NCBI GenBank assembly: GCA_003117195.1
Contig: BDSI01000085.1
Location: 90,001-154,000, forward strand
Length of the DNA: 64,000 bases
Reading direction: 5' to 3'
From: Eudorina sp. 2006-703-Eu-15
Lineage: Eukaryota > Chlorophyta > Chlorophyceae > Chlamydomonadales > Volvocaceae
The notes under the pieces are model-generated. The model was not told the origin of the DNA. It saw only the letters and a program-made list of their open reading frames with translations, and did not search any database. Position 1 is the first letter of the stretch. Each line of letters opens with the position of its first letter. The translations under genes and the position numbers were made by a program. Shown here in pieces: positions 22,901 to 34,203 of the stretch.

Positions 22901-25900
22901 AAACCGTCAGGTCCTTCTCCGACGCCCTGTCTGAGGTGGCCGCCTGGATGGCCGACCCATGGGCCGGGGCGGAGCGGCTGCGGGAGTTCCTGGTGCTGTA
23001 TCTGGACAACCAGGCGGACCTGCAGCGGTGGGGGCGAGTGGGGGAGCTGCTGGAGCAGGTGGGCGCTAGGCGGGCGCGTGTTTTGTTTTAATTTGTTTTA
23101 ATCTTTCTCAAAATGTTTTTGAGAAAGATAGATAGATGGAGGTGTCTTGCCGCCTTGTCGGTGGGGCCTGTTGGGGCTTGCCCTGGTGTACACCGTTGTA
23201 GCGTTGATCCCTTTTTAACGTTCATTCATTCAGATAGGATCTACAGCGTGGAGAAGATGTCCAGCAAGGGGCACGTTCGTTTGCTTGTGTTTGTAGGCAG
23301 GCAGAGCAGGAGTGCGTGAAATGCTAGGGGCCTAGCAAGAGACACGTCCGAATGCGTGTGTAGGGGAAAGTAACCCACCCGACCCACCAGAGACCCGACC
23401 CAGCGTTTGTGTGTGCGCACGACGAGAAGAGAGGTCCAGGAGCAGTCCAGCGTGACAGGCGTGAAAGGGTGTGTGGCGGTGGGGAATGGCGAGGCGTCGG
23501 GTCGAGGAGGGTTAGGGCATTCTTCGTTAATCTTGCATGCGGAAAGCGTGCATGGCAATTCAGCGGTCTTGCACTCTTCGCAGAGGTGGCAATGATATGT
23601 CCCCCGACCAATGCTCAGAGAACAATTTAGTTAACTGCGTGCGAAGTTACAACATTCGATTCGCGGTGATGTTTTCCAACCATTATTACTACTTGCATTC
23701 CTCACGTGAGAAATTATCGCTCGACGTGGGGATCGAACCCACGACCACACGGTTGGCCTCGGCCTGCTTTCTTCGTAAAAGCCGTGCGCTCTACCACTGA
23801 GCTAGTCGAGCAGATGACAAATATTGGGCACCGGGCATCCATTAGCTACCTCCGACTGGGTGATGGGACGTGTTTGGTTGTGTGCGGGGGCGTGGAGGTG
23901 GATGGATGTCGGCGGAAAGAGGAGGAAGGAGAAAAAGGGCATGTAGTTCGTCTTTCTGCATGTCTTTCTGCATGTGTTCACCTTGCGAAGGTTGGTCCGG
24001 AACCATTCATCCGTTCACCCTCCGTGTCTCGCTCCATACATTTCGGCCCCCTACCTTCCCCCGGGGGAATGCCGCAGGTGACGACGGCGATACCACAATC
24101 CTGGATTATCACCCCACCCGAGCTGCGAAACATCACCTTGGCGCACGTGAGTGTACCTGCCGTGTGCTGTACGGCGGACCGTACTGTTGTCATAATTGTC
24201 GTACATGTCAACGCGGCGAGGAAGTTGAGTGCGGTACGGTGCAGTAGGTCCGCTGTACGGTCATCCCGCCCTCGTGCTCCCTCGATCCCTGCGGTCTCCA
24301 CCTCGACACTGCAGGGGAGGATGCCCAGCGCGGACGAGCTCGTACACGTGTACGGCAAGCGGTTGTTGTTGATTAGCGGCAGTGACTACGGCGAGGAGAT
24401 GTCGTGGCTGGCGTTCAGCCACCACTCGCTGTGCAACCTGGAGGAGCCGCTAATCCGGTGGGTGCCGTACGGTACGGTACCACAGAATACGGCCACAAAG
24501 TGCCGCAACCTGTGCCAGGCATACTCTGAACGCTTGCGCAGAACTTGTCGTCTTTGGTCTTGAGTTTGCACGTAGATGCTTTGTCGGCGGCGTTGGAGTG
24601 TGGAGTTGGCTTGCCGCCTTGTCGGTGGGGCCTGCTGGGGTCTGCTGGGGCCTGCTGGGGTCGCCCTGGTATACACCGTTGATTCCTTTTTGGGGTCGAC
24701 TATAGCGTTCATTCATTAGCACGTAGACATACGATGAAGGTAACAACGACCCCACCGCACCGCAACCCGCAGGCACTTCCAAGGCCCACCCAACTGCTCC
24801 TTCCAAGGCTGGCGCAACGACGTCGACATGCCCACCATGGCGGGACGGTTGCTCCGTACACCCACATGCAACCTGACGTACGGTCCGTACAACTGTTCGA
24901 TGCAGCTCGGTGAAAACACGTGAGCGGGTTACACAGCAGCACGGCACGCTGCGGCTGCGGCCACGGCTATGGGACGGGGGAGGGTTCGGCTGAGGAAAAC
25001 CACCCGCAGGCGCGTACCTAGCGGCGCATCGCAGCTCCCCGACCACCCCAACCACTCCCAACTACCTCAACCACCCCAACCACCCCTGAAGGGGGTCGCC
25101 TTCATTTCTGTGCATCAGGTAGTGTTGGGCCTTTTGGAGTTGGTCACCATCGGATACAGAGAAGACTTGTTGCCAGCTTGGCAGCGCTGGGCCGTACTGT
25201 GCCGCGGTGTGCCGTACTGTGACGGCCAATAAACTTCCCGCCCCCAACAACCCTGCCCCCGCCCTTATCTCCCCACTCCCCTTCTCCCATACACATACAC
25301 AACCACAACCACACCCAGCCCCCAGCTGGACTCAGAGCTGCTCCCCGCCGCCACCTCCTGCGGCATCAACGTCCCCGCGCCTGACCAGCTCAACCCCCAG
25401 CTCGTCGAGTCGTACATCTGGAGCTGGGCGCCCGGCCACGCGCCGCCGTTACTACGGCCTCTAGCAGCTGCTGCTGCGGCGGCTGCAGCTACGGCTGCTG
25501 CTGCTGCGGCGGCGGAGGTGGGTGAGGAGCCCGCGGCTCTCAGTCCGAGGAGCTCCTCCTCGTTTTCTCCCACCATGGGCCGTCTAAGGGACTCGGTCAC
25601 CGAAGACGGCGGCTATGGCAGCGGCCGGACCCCGTGGAGTCGCGATCCGAACCGGATCCAGGATCTGGGCGGCCGCAATCCGGTCCAGAACCGGATCCAG
25701 AAGGAGAACCGGGTCCTGGGCCGGAGACAGGGCCAGATCCAGGATCCAGGCCAAGCGGGGCCCCCGGCGGGCGTATGTGTGGTGATGCGCTCCAGGGACG
25801 GGCGGTGGGAGGTGCTGCCCTCGTGCAGCGGAGTGGACCACGCGGCCTGCAGGCGGGACGTCGGTGAGGAGGGGGTTGGGGGAGAGGGGATGGCGGTGGA

Positions 25901-27282
25901 GTTGCGCTTAAGGCCGAGGTTGGGAGATGGAGGAAACAATTTCCCAGACACACCCAGCCCGGTAACCGAGATTTACCACCGATAATGACTTAATGAGTGG
26001 GGATGGGCAGCCAGGAAGGCAGCTTGTCTGGCCCGGGGCAGTGACCGAGAGCTGCCCCTGCCCTGAGCAGTAATGCAGTTGGTAGGAGGAGTCGGGCGGG
26101 TGGGTGACACCCAGGGGGGCGGCGGGTGGGTGACACCTGGGGGGGCTCTGGCGGGCAACGGGGCGCTTGCGATACTTGGCTGGCGTTTACTGTTTTACTA
26201 GAGACTGCGGCTTAATGTGAGAGAGTTCGGAGAAAGGCGGGCCTAGGAGCTACTGGACCGGCAGCCCGGCATCACGAGGCAGGTGGTACCGATGTATCAT
26301 GTACGGCGTCGCTCGGGCCGCCGGACCGCGGCCCCCCTGGACGGCTCCCCGGTGTCCGTTCCGCGCCCACCAACAGTCCCACACACATGGCAAAGGCCCC
26401 CAGCACCTCTCTGCAGCCTCTTCCCCCGGTCCAGCGCCTTTCGGCAGTTGACGATACAACTACCCACGCCCACGCCCATCGTCCGCAGGCCCGCAGCACC
26501 TCCCTGGAGCCGCCTCCTGGGTCCTGGCCGAGATGGGGACTCCGGGACCCTCCTCCACCTCCACCTCCTCCGCCGCCGCCTCCACCTCCCCCTCCTCCTC
26601 CTCCACCGCTACCTCCACCGCCGTCGCCTCCGCACCACCGCGCTGCCCCCCCGGCTTCACAGCGTCAGCGCCGCACACCGCCCGTGAGAACTGGGAGCTG
26701 AGGCAGCGGCTGCTACAGCTGCTGGGGGCATGGCAGCAGCAGCGGCGACAGCAGCAGCAGGGGTTGCGTGGCAAGGCGGCGGCGGAGGAGGAGGAGGAGG
26801 AAGAGGGTGGTGGACGAGCTGAGGGCAGCGACGGTCGCGTCGTGACTGGGCGGCAGTACGCTGGCAGCGGTGATGGTGGCGGTGACGGCGGTGGTGATGG
26901 CGGCGGTTACGGCGAAGAGTTCGATTTCCCAGACAGGGGAGGTGAAATGCCCACAGCATGGGCGCAGGAGCAGAGTGTAGGTGTTGGGGTTGTTAAAGAG
27001 GATGCGGTTGGTGGTGGTGCGGTTGGTGTGTGGCGGCGGCGACAACGGCGTCGTCACCGCCGCCTGCATGCGGCGCTCCGGGGATCCTCCGGCCCTTATG
27101 GGGAGTCCCGGAGTCAGCACCTGGCGGGGCGGGTGATGGGTGCGGGTGCTGGTGAGGAGGAGGTTGGCCCACGGGTCGGTCAGGGGGCTTCGGGTGGCGG
27201 CGGCGGGCAGGAGGAGGAGGAGCTGCGGGTACGTCTGTTCCTGGACCCTGTCACGTGGCTGCCGGCGGACATGTCCAGGTAG
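19978..27282 (+). CDS. Secreted PLC-like phosphodiesterase (TIM-barrel, PI-PLC X-type)
   Basis: Eleven exons: 19978-20378, 20932-21019, 21279-21413, 22070-22171, 22553-22722, 22911-23058, 24078-24146, 24315-24457, 24773-24919, 25319-25863, 26489-27282. They sum to 913 aa plus TAG in one frame. The start gives a signal peptide (MRLALRCIALILFAASAFDQ) followed by an Ala/Gly-rich linker. The barrel begins about residue 164: FLGTHNSA (177-184) with the candidate catalytic His, LGVRFVELDVHW (229-240), HCGGFH (about 249-254), then GKRLLLISGSDYG. Many Cys and several N-x-S/T sites fit an extracellular enzyme. The C-terminal part has Cys-containing pieces (CPPGFTASAPHTARENWEL) inside long Ala, Gln, Glu and Gly runs. 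Family fold: phosphatidylinositol-specific PLC/GDPD-like; substrate unknown. The last exon and its stop are less certain, because CAG|GTAG at the end could instead be a donor. Confidence 0.78.
20467..20508. repeat. (TTGGG)n microsatellite
   Basis: A run of TTGGG pentamers in intron 1 of the PLC-like gene, just downstream of a GTAGGTGGGA-type run that starts at the exon 1 donor. Confidence 0.9.
23131..23235 (+). repeat. Dispersed repeat III, copy 1
   Basis: It lies in intron 6 of the PLC-like gene. It shares GGAGGTGTCTTGCCGCCTTG, TGTTGGGGCTTGCCCTGGT, TACACCG and a GTTCATTCATTC end with copies at 24595-24716 (plus) and 62770-62895 (minus). Confidence 0.8.
23718..23811 (-). tRNA. tRNA-Lys(UUU) with an intron, antisense inside a PLC-like gene intron
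   Basis: On the minus strand the ends form a perfect 7-bp acceptor stem (GCTCGAC with GTCGAGC). A D-arm with AGCTCAGTGGTAGAGC and a T-arm GTGGG-TTCGATC-CCCAC are also present. The anticodon stem is CACGG/CCGTG and the loop CTTTTA gives anticodon TTT (Lys). About 21 nt between the base 3' of the anticodon and the 3' half of the stem is a typical nuclear tRNA intron at position 37/38. The discriminator base is G at 23718 and CCA is not encoded. The gene lies in intron 6 (23059-24077) of the PLC-like gene on the opposite strand and should be transcribed independently by RNA polymerase III. Confidence 0.93.
24595..24716 (+). repeat. Dispersed repeat III, copy 2
   Basis: It lies in intron 8 of the PLC-like gene and has the same order of motifs as the copy at 23131-23235: CTTGCCGCCTTGTCGGTGGG, a triplicated CTGCTGGGG segment, GCCCTGGTATACACCGTTGA, TTTGGGGTC and GTTCATTCATT. 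Confidence 0.8.
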
Positions 27283-29440
27283 TCCTGGTTGATGAATATG
27301 ACGTCGATGCAACGTTGATCATTAAGTATTATTAATGATCATACGTGGCGTCTAGGGTACTAGGGGATGCAAATCACCGCGGTTGCCACCCGCGGAACCG
27401 CAATACAGCGTGGTGCCGGCGACCAGGGCGGCAAGAACGAATGTACGGATGAATGTACGAAAGTACGACTGAGTCTGAGGACCACATTGGACCGGTTCCG
27501 CGCCTCCCCCGCAGAGGTTTGGACAGGTTTGGAGGGCTGTATACCGACCTGATAAGAATGGCGGGGGGATGCTGCGCTGGTCCTCCCGGGTGGACAATGG
27601 AGGGAGGGAGGGGCAAGGGCCTGACCTGGGTGAGAGGGTTGCACCGGGTTCGGCTGCAGCCCACAAGAAAGATTGTCAACACCGGGTGCATGACAGTTGA
27701 CCACCTGTTTAGGGTGGAGGGTTCGGGTGGAGGGCGGGGCTTCTGTGGCGCTGCAGCTGGCTGGCGCTTTTTTGTGAAGTTCGACGCTCTAAGTAGTGGG
27801 GCCCGGGTCCGGTTTGGCTGGGTACTGCGCCGCATGAGAGTGTACGGCATGTACGACAAGTGTGACACGCGGCCTGTGTGTGCAACGGACGGGCAGTCGG
27901 CGTCAACGCAGCTGCCCGACGCCGCGGGCGTGACCGTGTCTACGGTGTGCTGGACCGTACCTGATCGGGGCGGGGTGCTGGAGGCTGTAGATGGGTTCCA
28001 ACTTGGCCCCGAAACTGCTCCCTTGAGCGCTATTTGAGAGGGCGGGTTTTCTCTGTTCTGCCACGCGCAAGGGTGAGGGTGAGGAAACACATGACTCTTG
28101 ACTCTTGAACGCGCGGGGCGCACAGGGGCTGTGCAGTCCTCATGTCCATCAAGGCAGGCTGTGCACCCCTCCTCCTGTCTGGGTTGTTTCTTCTTAAACC
28201 CCTCCTACATCCTCCTCCCCCCTGCGGCAGCCCTCCCTTCGCGGTTCGACCCCCGGGACCAGCGGATGATGGATCCGGTTTCCGGCAGCACCTGCCCGGG
28301 CTGCCCGAGACGTAACGACACACAGCTTCGGCTGTCACCGATGACCCGCGGGGTCCGCTGTAACATCTTTCTTAATAACACAGCACTGGCTACGGCCCCA
28401 TTTTTTGCCTACCGTATCAGCAGCCTTGACGGTACTTTGATTGGATGCTTGGGGGAATGGGCACAAGTACCGTATCGGGTATACGGTACACCGTACGTGC
28501 AGTACCTGACCGCATATACGGCGCCACGCATGCTGCGACACTGCGGCACTGTCGCCCAAGACAGCACTGATCCCACTGGCTGCGCGCGCGATTAACCCTG
28601 TCCAGCTTGGCCCAGCCGAGCCCAGCTCAGCCCAGCCTGAAAACAACAAGGGCAAGGCGCGCACGCAGCCCGCACGTCTCCTTGCTGTTGTGTTTCATAT
28701 CGGTTCACGTGCTTGCCGCCCAGCTCGTCGTCCTGCCCCTCCTCCTCCTCCTCCTCTTCCTCCCCCCTTCTCCTCCTTTTGTGGGAGCCCTCGCGGTGCA
28801 GGCTGTCGTGCTGACAAGTGCGGACGCTTTGGACCCGCAGTGCCCCGCATCACACGCAGTGCCCCCGACTACGGTATACAATCGCCCCGAGGGCGCAATG
28901 CGTGGGAGGAGTGATACACCCACACATCGTATGGGGGTGCAGAAGTCATGTCATGCAGAAGCCTGTTGTATGTACCAATGTACGGGCCCCCTCTCACAGC
29001 CCCAACCCTTCAGCTCCGCACGCAGAGAGCCCCAGACACCCGCCAATGCGCACACACCCACGTGCGCATCCACACACACCCATGAAGTGCGCCATGATCA
29101 ATTCTTCTTCTGCGTATATGCCATGCCGTGCTTCCTGTACCGTAGTATGTGCCTGCAGCTCATCGCCGGGGCGGGCAAGTGCCGGCCCCCATCCACCCAC
29201 GGCGCGTCATACTCAGCCGTGCTCGCGCAGATCCCTACACATCAAGCAACACGCCCACCCACACCCTGATGGGATGCCTAGGGCTCATTTCTTACGGCCC
29301 CAGCCCCCGACCCCATGCGGCCATCCACCCCATCATCAGGTACGTCCTCACCAGCGACCTCACCAGTAAGTGGCGGCAGTGGCACTCGCAGTAGCAGCAA
29401 TGGCACCGGAAGAACACCAGCCATCGCAGTATAGCAGCAA
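27283..29440. other. Convergent intergenic region, PLC-like gene to sulfotransferase-like gene
   Basis: No gene supported. It should contain the 3' UTRs of the two converging genes. Visible items are a partial element-II copy near 28172-28203 (CTGTCTGGGTTGTTTC), a segment at about 28335-28368 (GATGACCCGCGGGGTCCGCT) that recurs almost unchanged at 62126-62155, and a stretch of palindromic TACGGTA/CCGTAC motifs near 28460-28510. A 194-codon open frame at 27453-28037 has no recognisable domain and could be chance in this composition. Confidence 0.5.
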
Positions 29441-32169
29441 CTAGGGCCCCGGCGCGCGCTGTTGCAGCTGTTGGCCCAGCCCGACCCAACCACAGGCGGG
29501 CAGTCCCGCCAGGGGCCCCAGCGGGCCCTGCCGCCAGGCTGCCGGGGGCCGGGGCGTGCTGTCGCTGAGCAGCCGCCTCCGCCTCCGACTGTCCCTCCCC
29601 CTGCTGCTCCTCATCCGTCGCCGCTCAGGGTCCAGGCCCGCCTCTGACACATCCCGCCCTGCTGCTGCTGCTACTGCTGCTTCTGTTGCAGCAGAGGACT
29701 TCCCGTCCTCGCCGGCCGGCAGTCCTCCTCCTCCTCCTCCCGCGGCTGCCACCATTCCTGGGACCGCTTCCTGGGTCCCCGGGGACTGGCCCTCCCGCAT
29801 GTCCTCAGCCCCGGGGGCTCCGGCGCCGCCTCCGTCACTGCCGCCGCTGCTGCTGCCGCTGCTGCGCCCGCCATTTTCCTCCCCAGCCTCACCGCTATCG
29901 CCAACGCCGCCACCACCGCTGCTGCTATCGTTTCCGACGTCTTCGCCATCGCCGCTGTCGCTGTAGTCGCCGCCAGCATTGCTGCCGCCGCCACGGCCGC
30001 CGCCGGCCCTGCTGCCGGCTTCCGCGGCTGCAGCATCACCGCCCGCCGCAGCCGCGTCCCCGCCCGGCCCTGCCGCCGGTGACCTTGCGGCCTCACCCGC
30101 CCCCGCCCCCGCCGCCGCCTCCGCCCTCGCCCCCACCTCCACCTCCGCCGCCATCCCCTCCCTCTCCGCCGCCACCTCAAACACGATCGCGTCCAGCCGC
30201 GCCACCGCCGCCCCGAACTCGTACAGCTCCTCGTCCAGCCGGTTGAGCTCCCATAGCGCCTCCAGGTCGGGCGGCAGTCCGTCGTCGGTCTCCGGATGCG
30301 CGGGGTTGGCGTGCCGCTCCCCGTGGCCCCACCCCAGCCCGTACCGCAGCAGGTGCCGCAGCAGCTCCGGGTCCTCCAGCACCAGTACGACGTCGTACTG
30401 CTCGGCCAGGAAGACCCGCGCGAGGTCCAGGTGAGCGCGCGTGATGCCGCCGGGGGGAAGGTTGAAGACGGCCTCGCCGAGCAGGGAGCGGATGAGGTAG
30501 TTGTTGGTTGGGGCGGGCATGAGGTTCGCCCAGATGGTGGTGTTGTGGCCCTGGGCGAAGTACACGCGGCGGTCGGGGCCGCAGTGGGCCTTATAGCCGT
30601 ACCACACGTGTCGGATGTGGGATATCGTCCGGTACTGCGGTCGACGGATCTGCGGATGCGCGAAGGTCAAATGGAGGCGATTGAGGAGAGGGGTCGATGT
30701 CGATTGCGGTGACCAGGCAGGGTGGTGAAGATGGAAGGAGGGGGGAAGGAGGGGTGAGTGGGGGTTGGGAAACGATGCCAAGCGCGCTGTCATTTATGTT
30801 GGGCGTTGTCAGCAGTGGCAGCGAAGCCGCCAAAAGCGAACCACCTGTGACGTCTGCCGCACCTGGCGCGACGCAACACCGCCGCCGCACGGTCCCATAA
30901 CGCACCCAACCCAAGCCAACCCAGTACAACCCTCCTCCTCAAGTTCAGTTCCTTCTGATCTCCCCGTCTGTACCCCATGCCGTATGCCCGTCCTCCCTAA
31001 CCCCCATGGTGCCCTATGCGCTCTGCCCTACGCCGTTCCGCATGCGCTGTGCCCGTCCTCCCTACCTTGAGCACCGTCAGCATGTTGCGGCAGGGGTGCG
31101 CCAGGCCGGGGTCCGTCCGGCCGTTGAAGGCCGTGTACTCGTTGGCGTACATGGAGTAGCCGTTGCGCAGCAGCCAGCGCCGGCGCTCGCTGCACTGGAT
31201 GTCCGATCGCGGCGTCATGAGCTTGAACCCAGCGTCACATTGGGTCTTCGCCGTGCCACGGAGCAGCCGATAGAAGGATGCGTCGATGTACCGGGGCTGA
31301 AGCGGGACAGCGGGTGGCGAGGGATTGCGGGGGATTGAACCTGACGGACCTGATGGAAGCAGCAGTCGGTGACGACGGGACTGGGGCAGGCAGGGTTGGC
31401 TGGAAAGTTCATTTTGAGGGCGACAGTGCGCGAAAATAACATCATCTCCGCCAGATCCGTAACGTACCGTGTCCTTGAACTTATGTATGAGGCAGTTGGT
31501 GTGCGGCGCAAAGTTTTCCGTTTTGCAACCGTTGCTCCGGGCCAGTTGACAAAATGTTGTGCCCCCAGATTTGCTGACGTGCGCGAATTCCACGACAGCT
31601 TTGATTCGTGCAGATTCCTTGTGCAGATCGAATAGCTGCGAGGGTTAGTATTGTAAATCGCCTGCTTCAGCTCTTCGCAAAATCGGGCGAGCAACGTCCT
31701 GCAGATTCTGTAATACCTGTGACATAATATTTTGCACGAATTGCGCTTCATCCGCTGAGAATGGTCCATGGCTTTCATAACGACGAGCTAGGCTGGCGAC
31801 AACCGTCCGCCGCACCAAAGGCCAAATGCTGAGATCGATGGGCACACGAGCAAGCAGATCGCTGATATATGTTACGCCTTGAGAAAAAGTGCCGCCATCC
31901 GTGTCAGTTAGGTTCCGCACACCGATGACCACTTCCGCCAGGGGACCAACTCCCGAGCTTTTGACTGTCGACGCAAGATACTGCTCAAGTGACTGCTGTA
32001 GCTCGATCACTGATTGGGGTGACTGGTGCGCGCTGTGCCCAGGATGGGGCCGTAACACAGTGGGGTTATTCACTTGCGTCAGCCATTTTTGAAATCCAAT
32101 ATTCACATCCGCTGCGGACAGTGAGAACAACAATAAGGCAATACAAATAGCAAAGAATTTGTTGCACAT
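29441..32169 (-). CDS. Secreted/Golgi sulfotransferase-like protein with low-complexity C-terminal tail
   Basis: Four exons (32169-31717, 31635-31468, 31296-31066, 30634-29441) join to 681 aa plus TAG, with all introns in phase 0. The start gives a hydrophobic leader (MCNKFFAICIALLLFSLSAA) that would be a signal peptide or type II anchor. Residues about 170-180, HVSKSGGTTFC, match the PAPS 5'-phosphosulfate loop of P-loop sulfotransferases. GYSMYANEYT and the SHIRHVWYGY region match a family I recall as common in volvocine algae. Residues about 285-440 complete the fold. From about residue 450 the chain is Ala/Gly/Ser/Glu-rich with short Asp/Ser runs and then an Arg-rich end. The first intron is only 81 nt and has a TACTAAC branch-site match just before the acceptor. 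The acceptor sugar or protein is unknown. Exon 4 begins without the Asp-Pro seen in relatives, so the exon 3/4 join is the weakest point. Confidence 0.7.
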
Positions 32170-34203
32170 AACTGAGCAGTATTCATTCCATGCGTGAACA
32201 TTCGGGATACGCCAGCAGGACGCTGCAGAGCGCCAATCATGCCTTAAAATAAATAATACAGGTAACCTGTATCCAAGCGCTCCACAGAGCGCTGTCACCG
32301 TGCAGCCGGCACCTTGACTTCAACGACAATGCCGTACTATGGCCCGTCATCAACCGGTAACCGATTTCTGTGGGCGTACACGTGCGCTCCGCCCAGCGCG
32401 CAACGACCTGCGCCGGCTGGTGACCTGCGCCTTCTGGTAAAATAACCGGAAACAATCCGTGTCTTGCCGATCACATATATATGCTCAGAGAGCTATGCTA
32501 TGCTATGCTCAGATGCGCGCGACTTTATGCTGTGTTTAGGTCACCCAGTGGACGTGGACTGATTTCGGTTGGATGTCATGCAGTTTCGCTCCCCTGATAT
32601 GCCTCCGAGACTGGTGTCCAAAGCATACTCCGCGCGTGCTGGCGCTGCAGTGAACGGACGTGGGCGACACACGCCTTTGGCTGAGACCCTTACCCGAGGG
32701 GCAATCATTCGATCAAGCTGTGGTGCTCAGCAGCCCGGCGTCCGTGCTCGAGCACGCCCCAGCAACAAATACTCGCGAGCCACGATCGCTACTGCACTGC
32801 CCGCCGTTCTCCGCAGGAGAAGGCAGGACACACGCGCGCTCACGCCCCCGTGGTGCGTGCTGATTGCTTTCTCTCGGGATACCGTATCTCGACAGAGGGA
32901 CGTTGGGCCTGGGGTTGCTCAGGCACGGTGCCCAGTCGCCTGCTGGCCAAACGAGCGCCATCCCTCCTCCCGGAACACTGCTGCTCAAACCCTACCAGGC
33001 CATGCCAAGCATTTACATGATGTGTAGATGTCGGGGCCCCAACGGTTACGGTTAGGGAACCCCATCCCCGTCAGTTAAATGGGCATCGCGGGTTCCCGCG
33101 GTACCATTCACCACCTGCTTGCGGCCGCTCGCCGCAGCGTCCCCATCAACGCGTTACCGGGTCTCACGGCCCGCATCCGTCCGTGGCCCCTCCTCCGTCA
33201 AGCCGCCACCACCGCCACCGCCACACACGGGCCTCCACTCGATCCGCCTGCCTTGCTACCTTCCTCCCCTTCTCCCTTCTGCTCTCACAGCGGCCCGACC
33301 CGCACAGCCCACGTTGCACCACGTGCACCTAATGGTCAGCCGAACCAGAGATCACTGCCCGGCATCAGCGCGCCGTGGCGGGTCAGACAGGCCGACCGAT
33401 CCACGCCGGGCGCCGCACGCCGGACGCCCCAACAGTACAGTAAATGTACGATATGTACAGATAGACGTTTGCCCCTCACCCCACCGCGTCGCAAAACGCA
33501 TCGCGCTTCAGCTACCGTAGCTGCAGCCCCGCGCCAATGTGCTCCTGGGTTGGGCTGGAACCATTGCAATACTAAAGAGTTCGCATCACGCTCTCGCGCG
33601 CCGTTATCCCAACCAGGGGTGCGTACCATCCCTCGGTTTCCCGTTTGTGCCCCCTTGCCCTGCGCCCAAGCCCCCGGGGCGAGGATCTCACGCATCCATT
33701 TAATGACTGCTGCCTGACTGACCCCTGCGCGGTGCGGGGACCCTCGCAAACATGCCACCCACCCATCCAAAGCTCCGTTCAGCCCGGCGCCGCAGCCGGC
33801 GCTGGCTTCGGTGCAGTCAGCGCAGCCCGCTCACAATCTGTCATCGCCACCTCTGCACCTGCACCTGCGCCATCGCCAGCCGGGGAGCGTTCCCTGTCCC
33901 GCCCCCAAATCCCACCCATAGGGTTCAAAACCCTCCCTCCGCCAAAGCGCCCATCCGTCCCGCGCTCCCCTGCCCGCAGCTCCTCGCCCCAGGCTCCCGG
34001 CCCCCGGCTGCCCCCGGCTCCTTGCGCTTGCTTGCCTCCCCAACGCTCCTCCCAGTTTCCGGCACCAGCTTTCCTTCCTTGCTGGCTGCGCTGCATTTGC
34101 TCCCGGCAGTCCCAGGCCGCGCCCCTGGCTGCCCAGCCTGCTGCTGCCGCTGCCCCTGCTCCCTCCCTCCTTCCGCCCGCCCGTCAGTCCAAACCCCCAC
34201 TCC
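32170..34203. other. Intergenic, sulfotransferase-like gene to IFT172
   Basis: About 2 kb without a recognised gene. The right part is presumably the IFT172 3' UTR. A volvocine-type polyadenylation motif TGTAA appears on the minus strand at about 33014-33018, consistent with a 3' UTR near 1.2 kb. The left part would hold the promoter of the sulfotransferase-like gene. Open frames here show no domain. Confidence 0.5.

Noticed and set aside
23224..23360. Possible extra exon DRIYSVEKMSSK in the PLC-like gene
   Set aside because: Its frame does not join the flanking exons in phase. Joining 22911-23058 directly to 24078-24146 keeps the frame and gives a sensible barrel sequence.
27453..28037. 194-codon plus-strand open frame after the PLC-like gene
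   Set aside because: It has no recognisable domain, splice context or relation to neighbours. A frame of this length is expected by chance in GC-rich algal DNA.
29556..30434. Plus-strand Pro/Ser/Arg-rich open frames
   Set aside because: They are mirrors of the Ala/Gly/Ser-rich sulfotransferase-like exon on the minus strand.
31297..31467. Continuous reading through the second intron of the sulfotransferase-like gene
   Set aside because: The stretch is open but has a strong ACG|GTACGT donor and a CTTCAG acceptor, both in phase 0. Splicing gives a better family-like sequence than the Pro/Ser-rich read-through.
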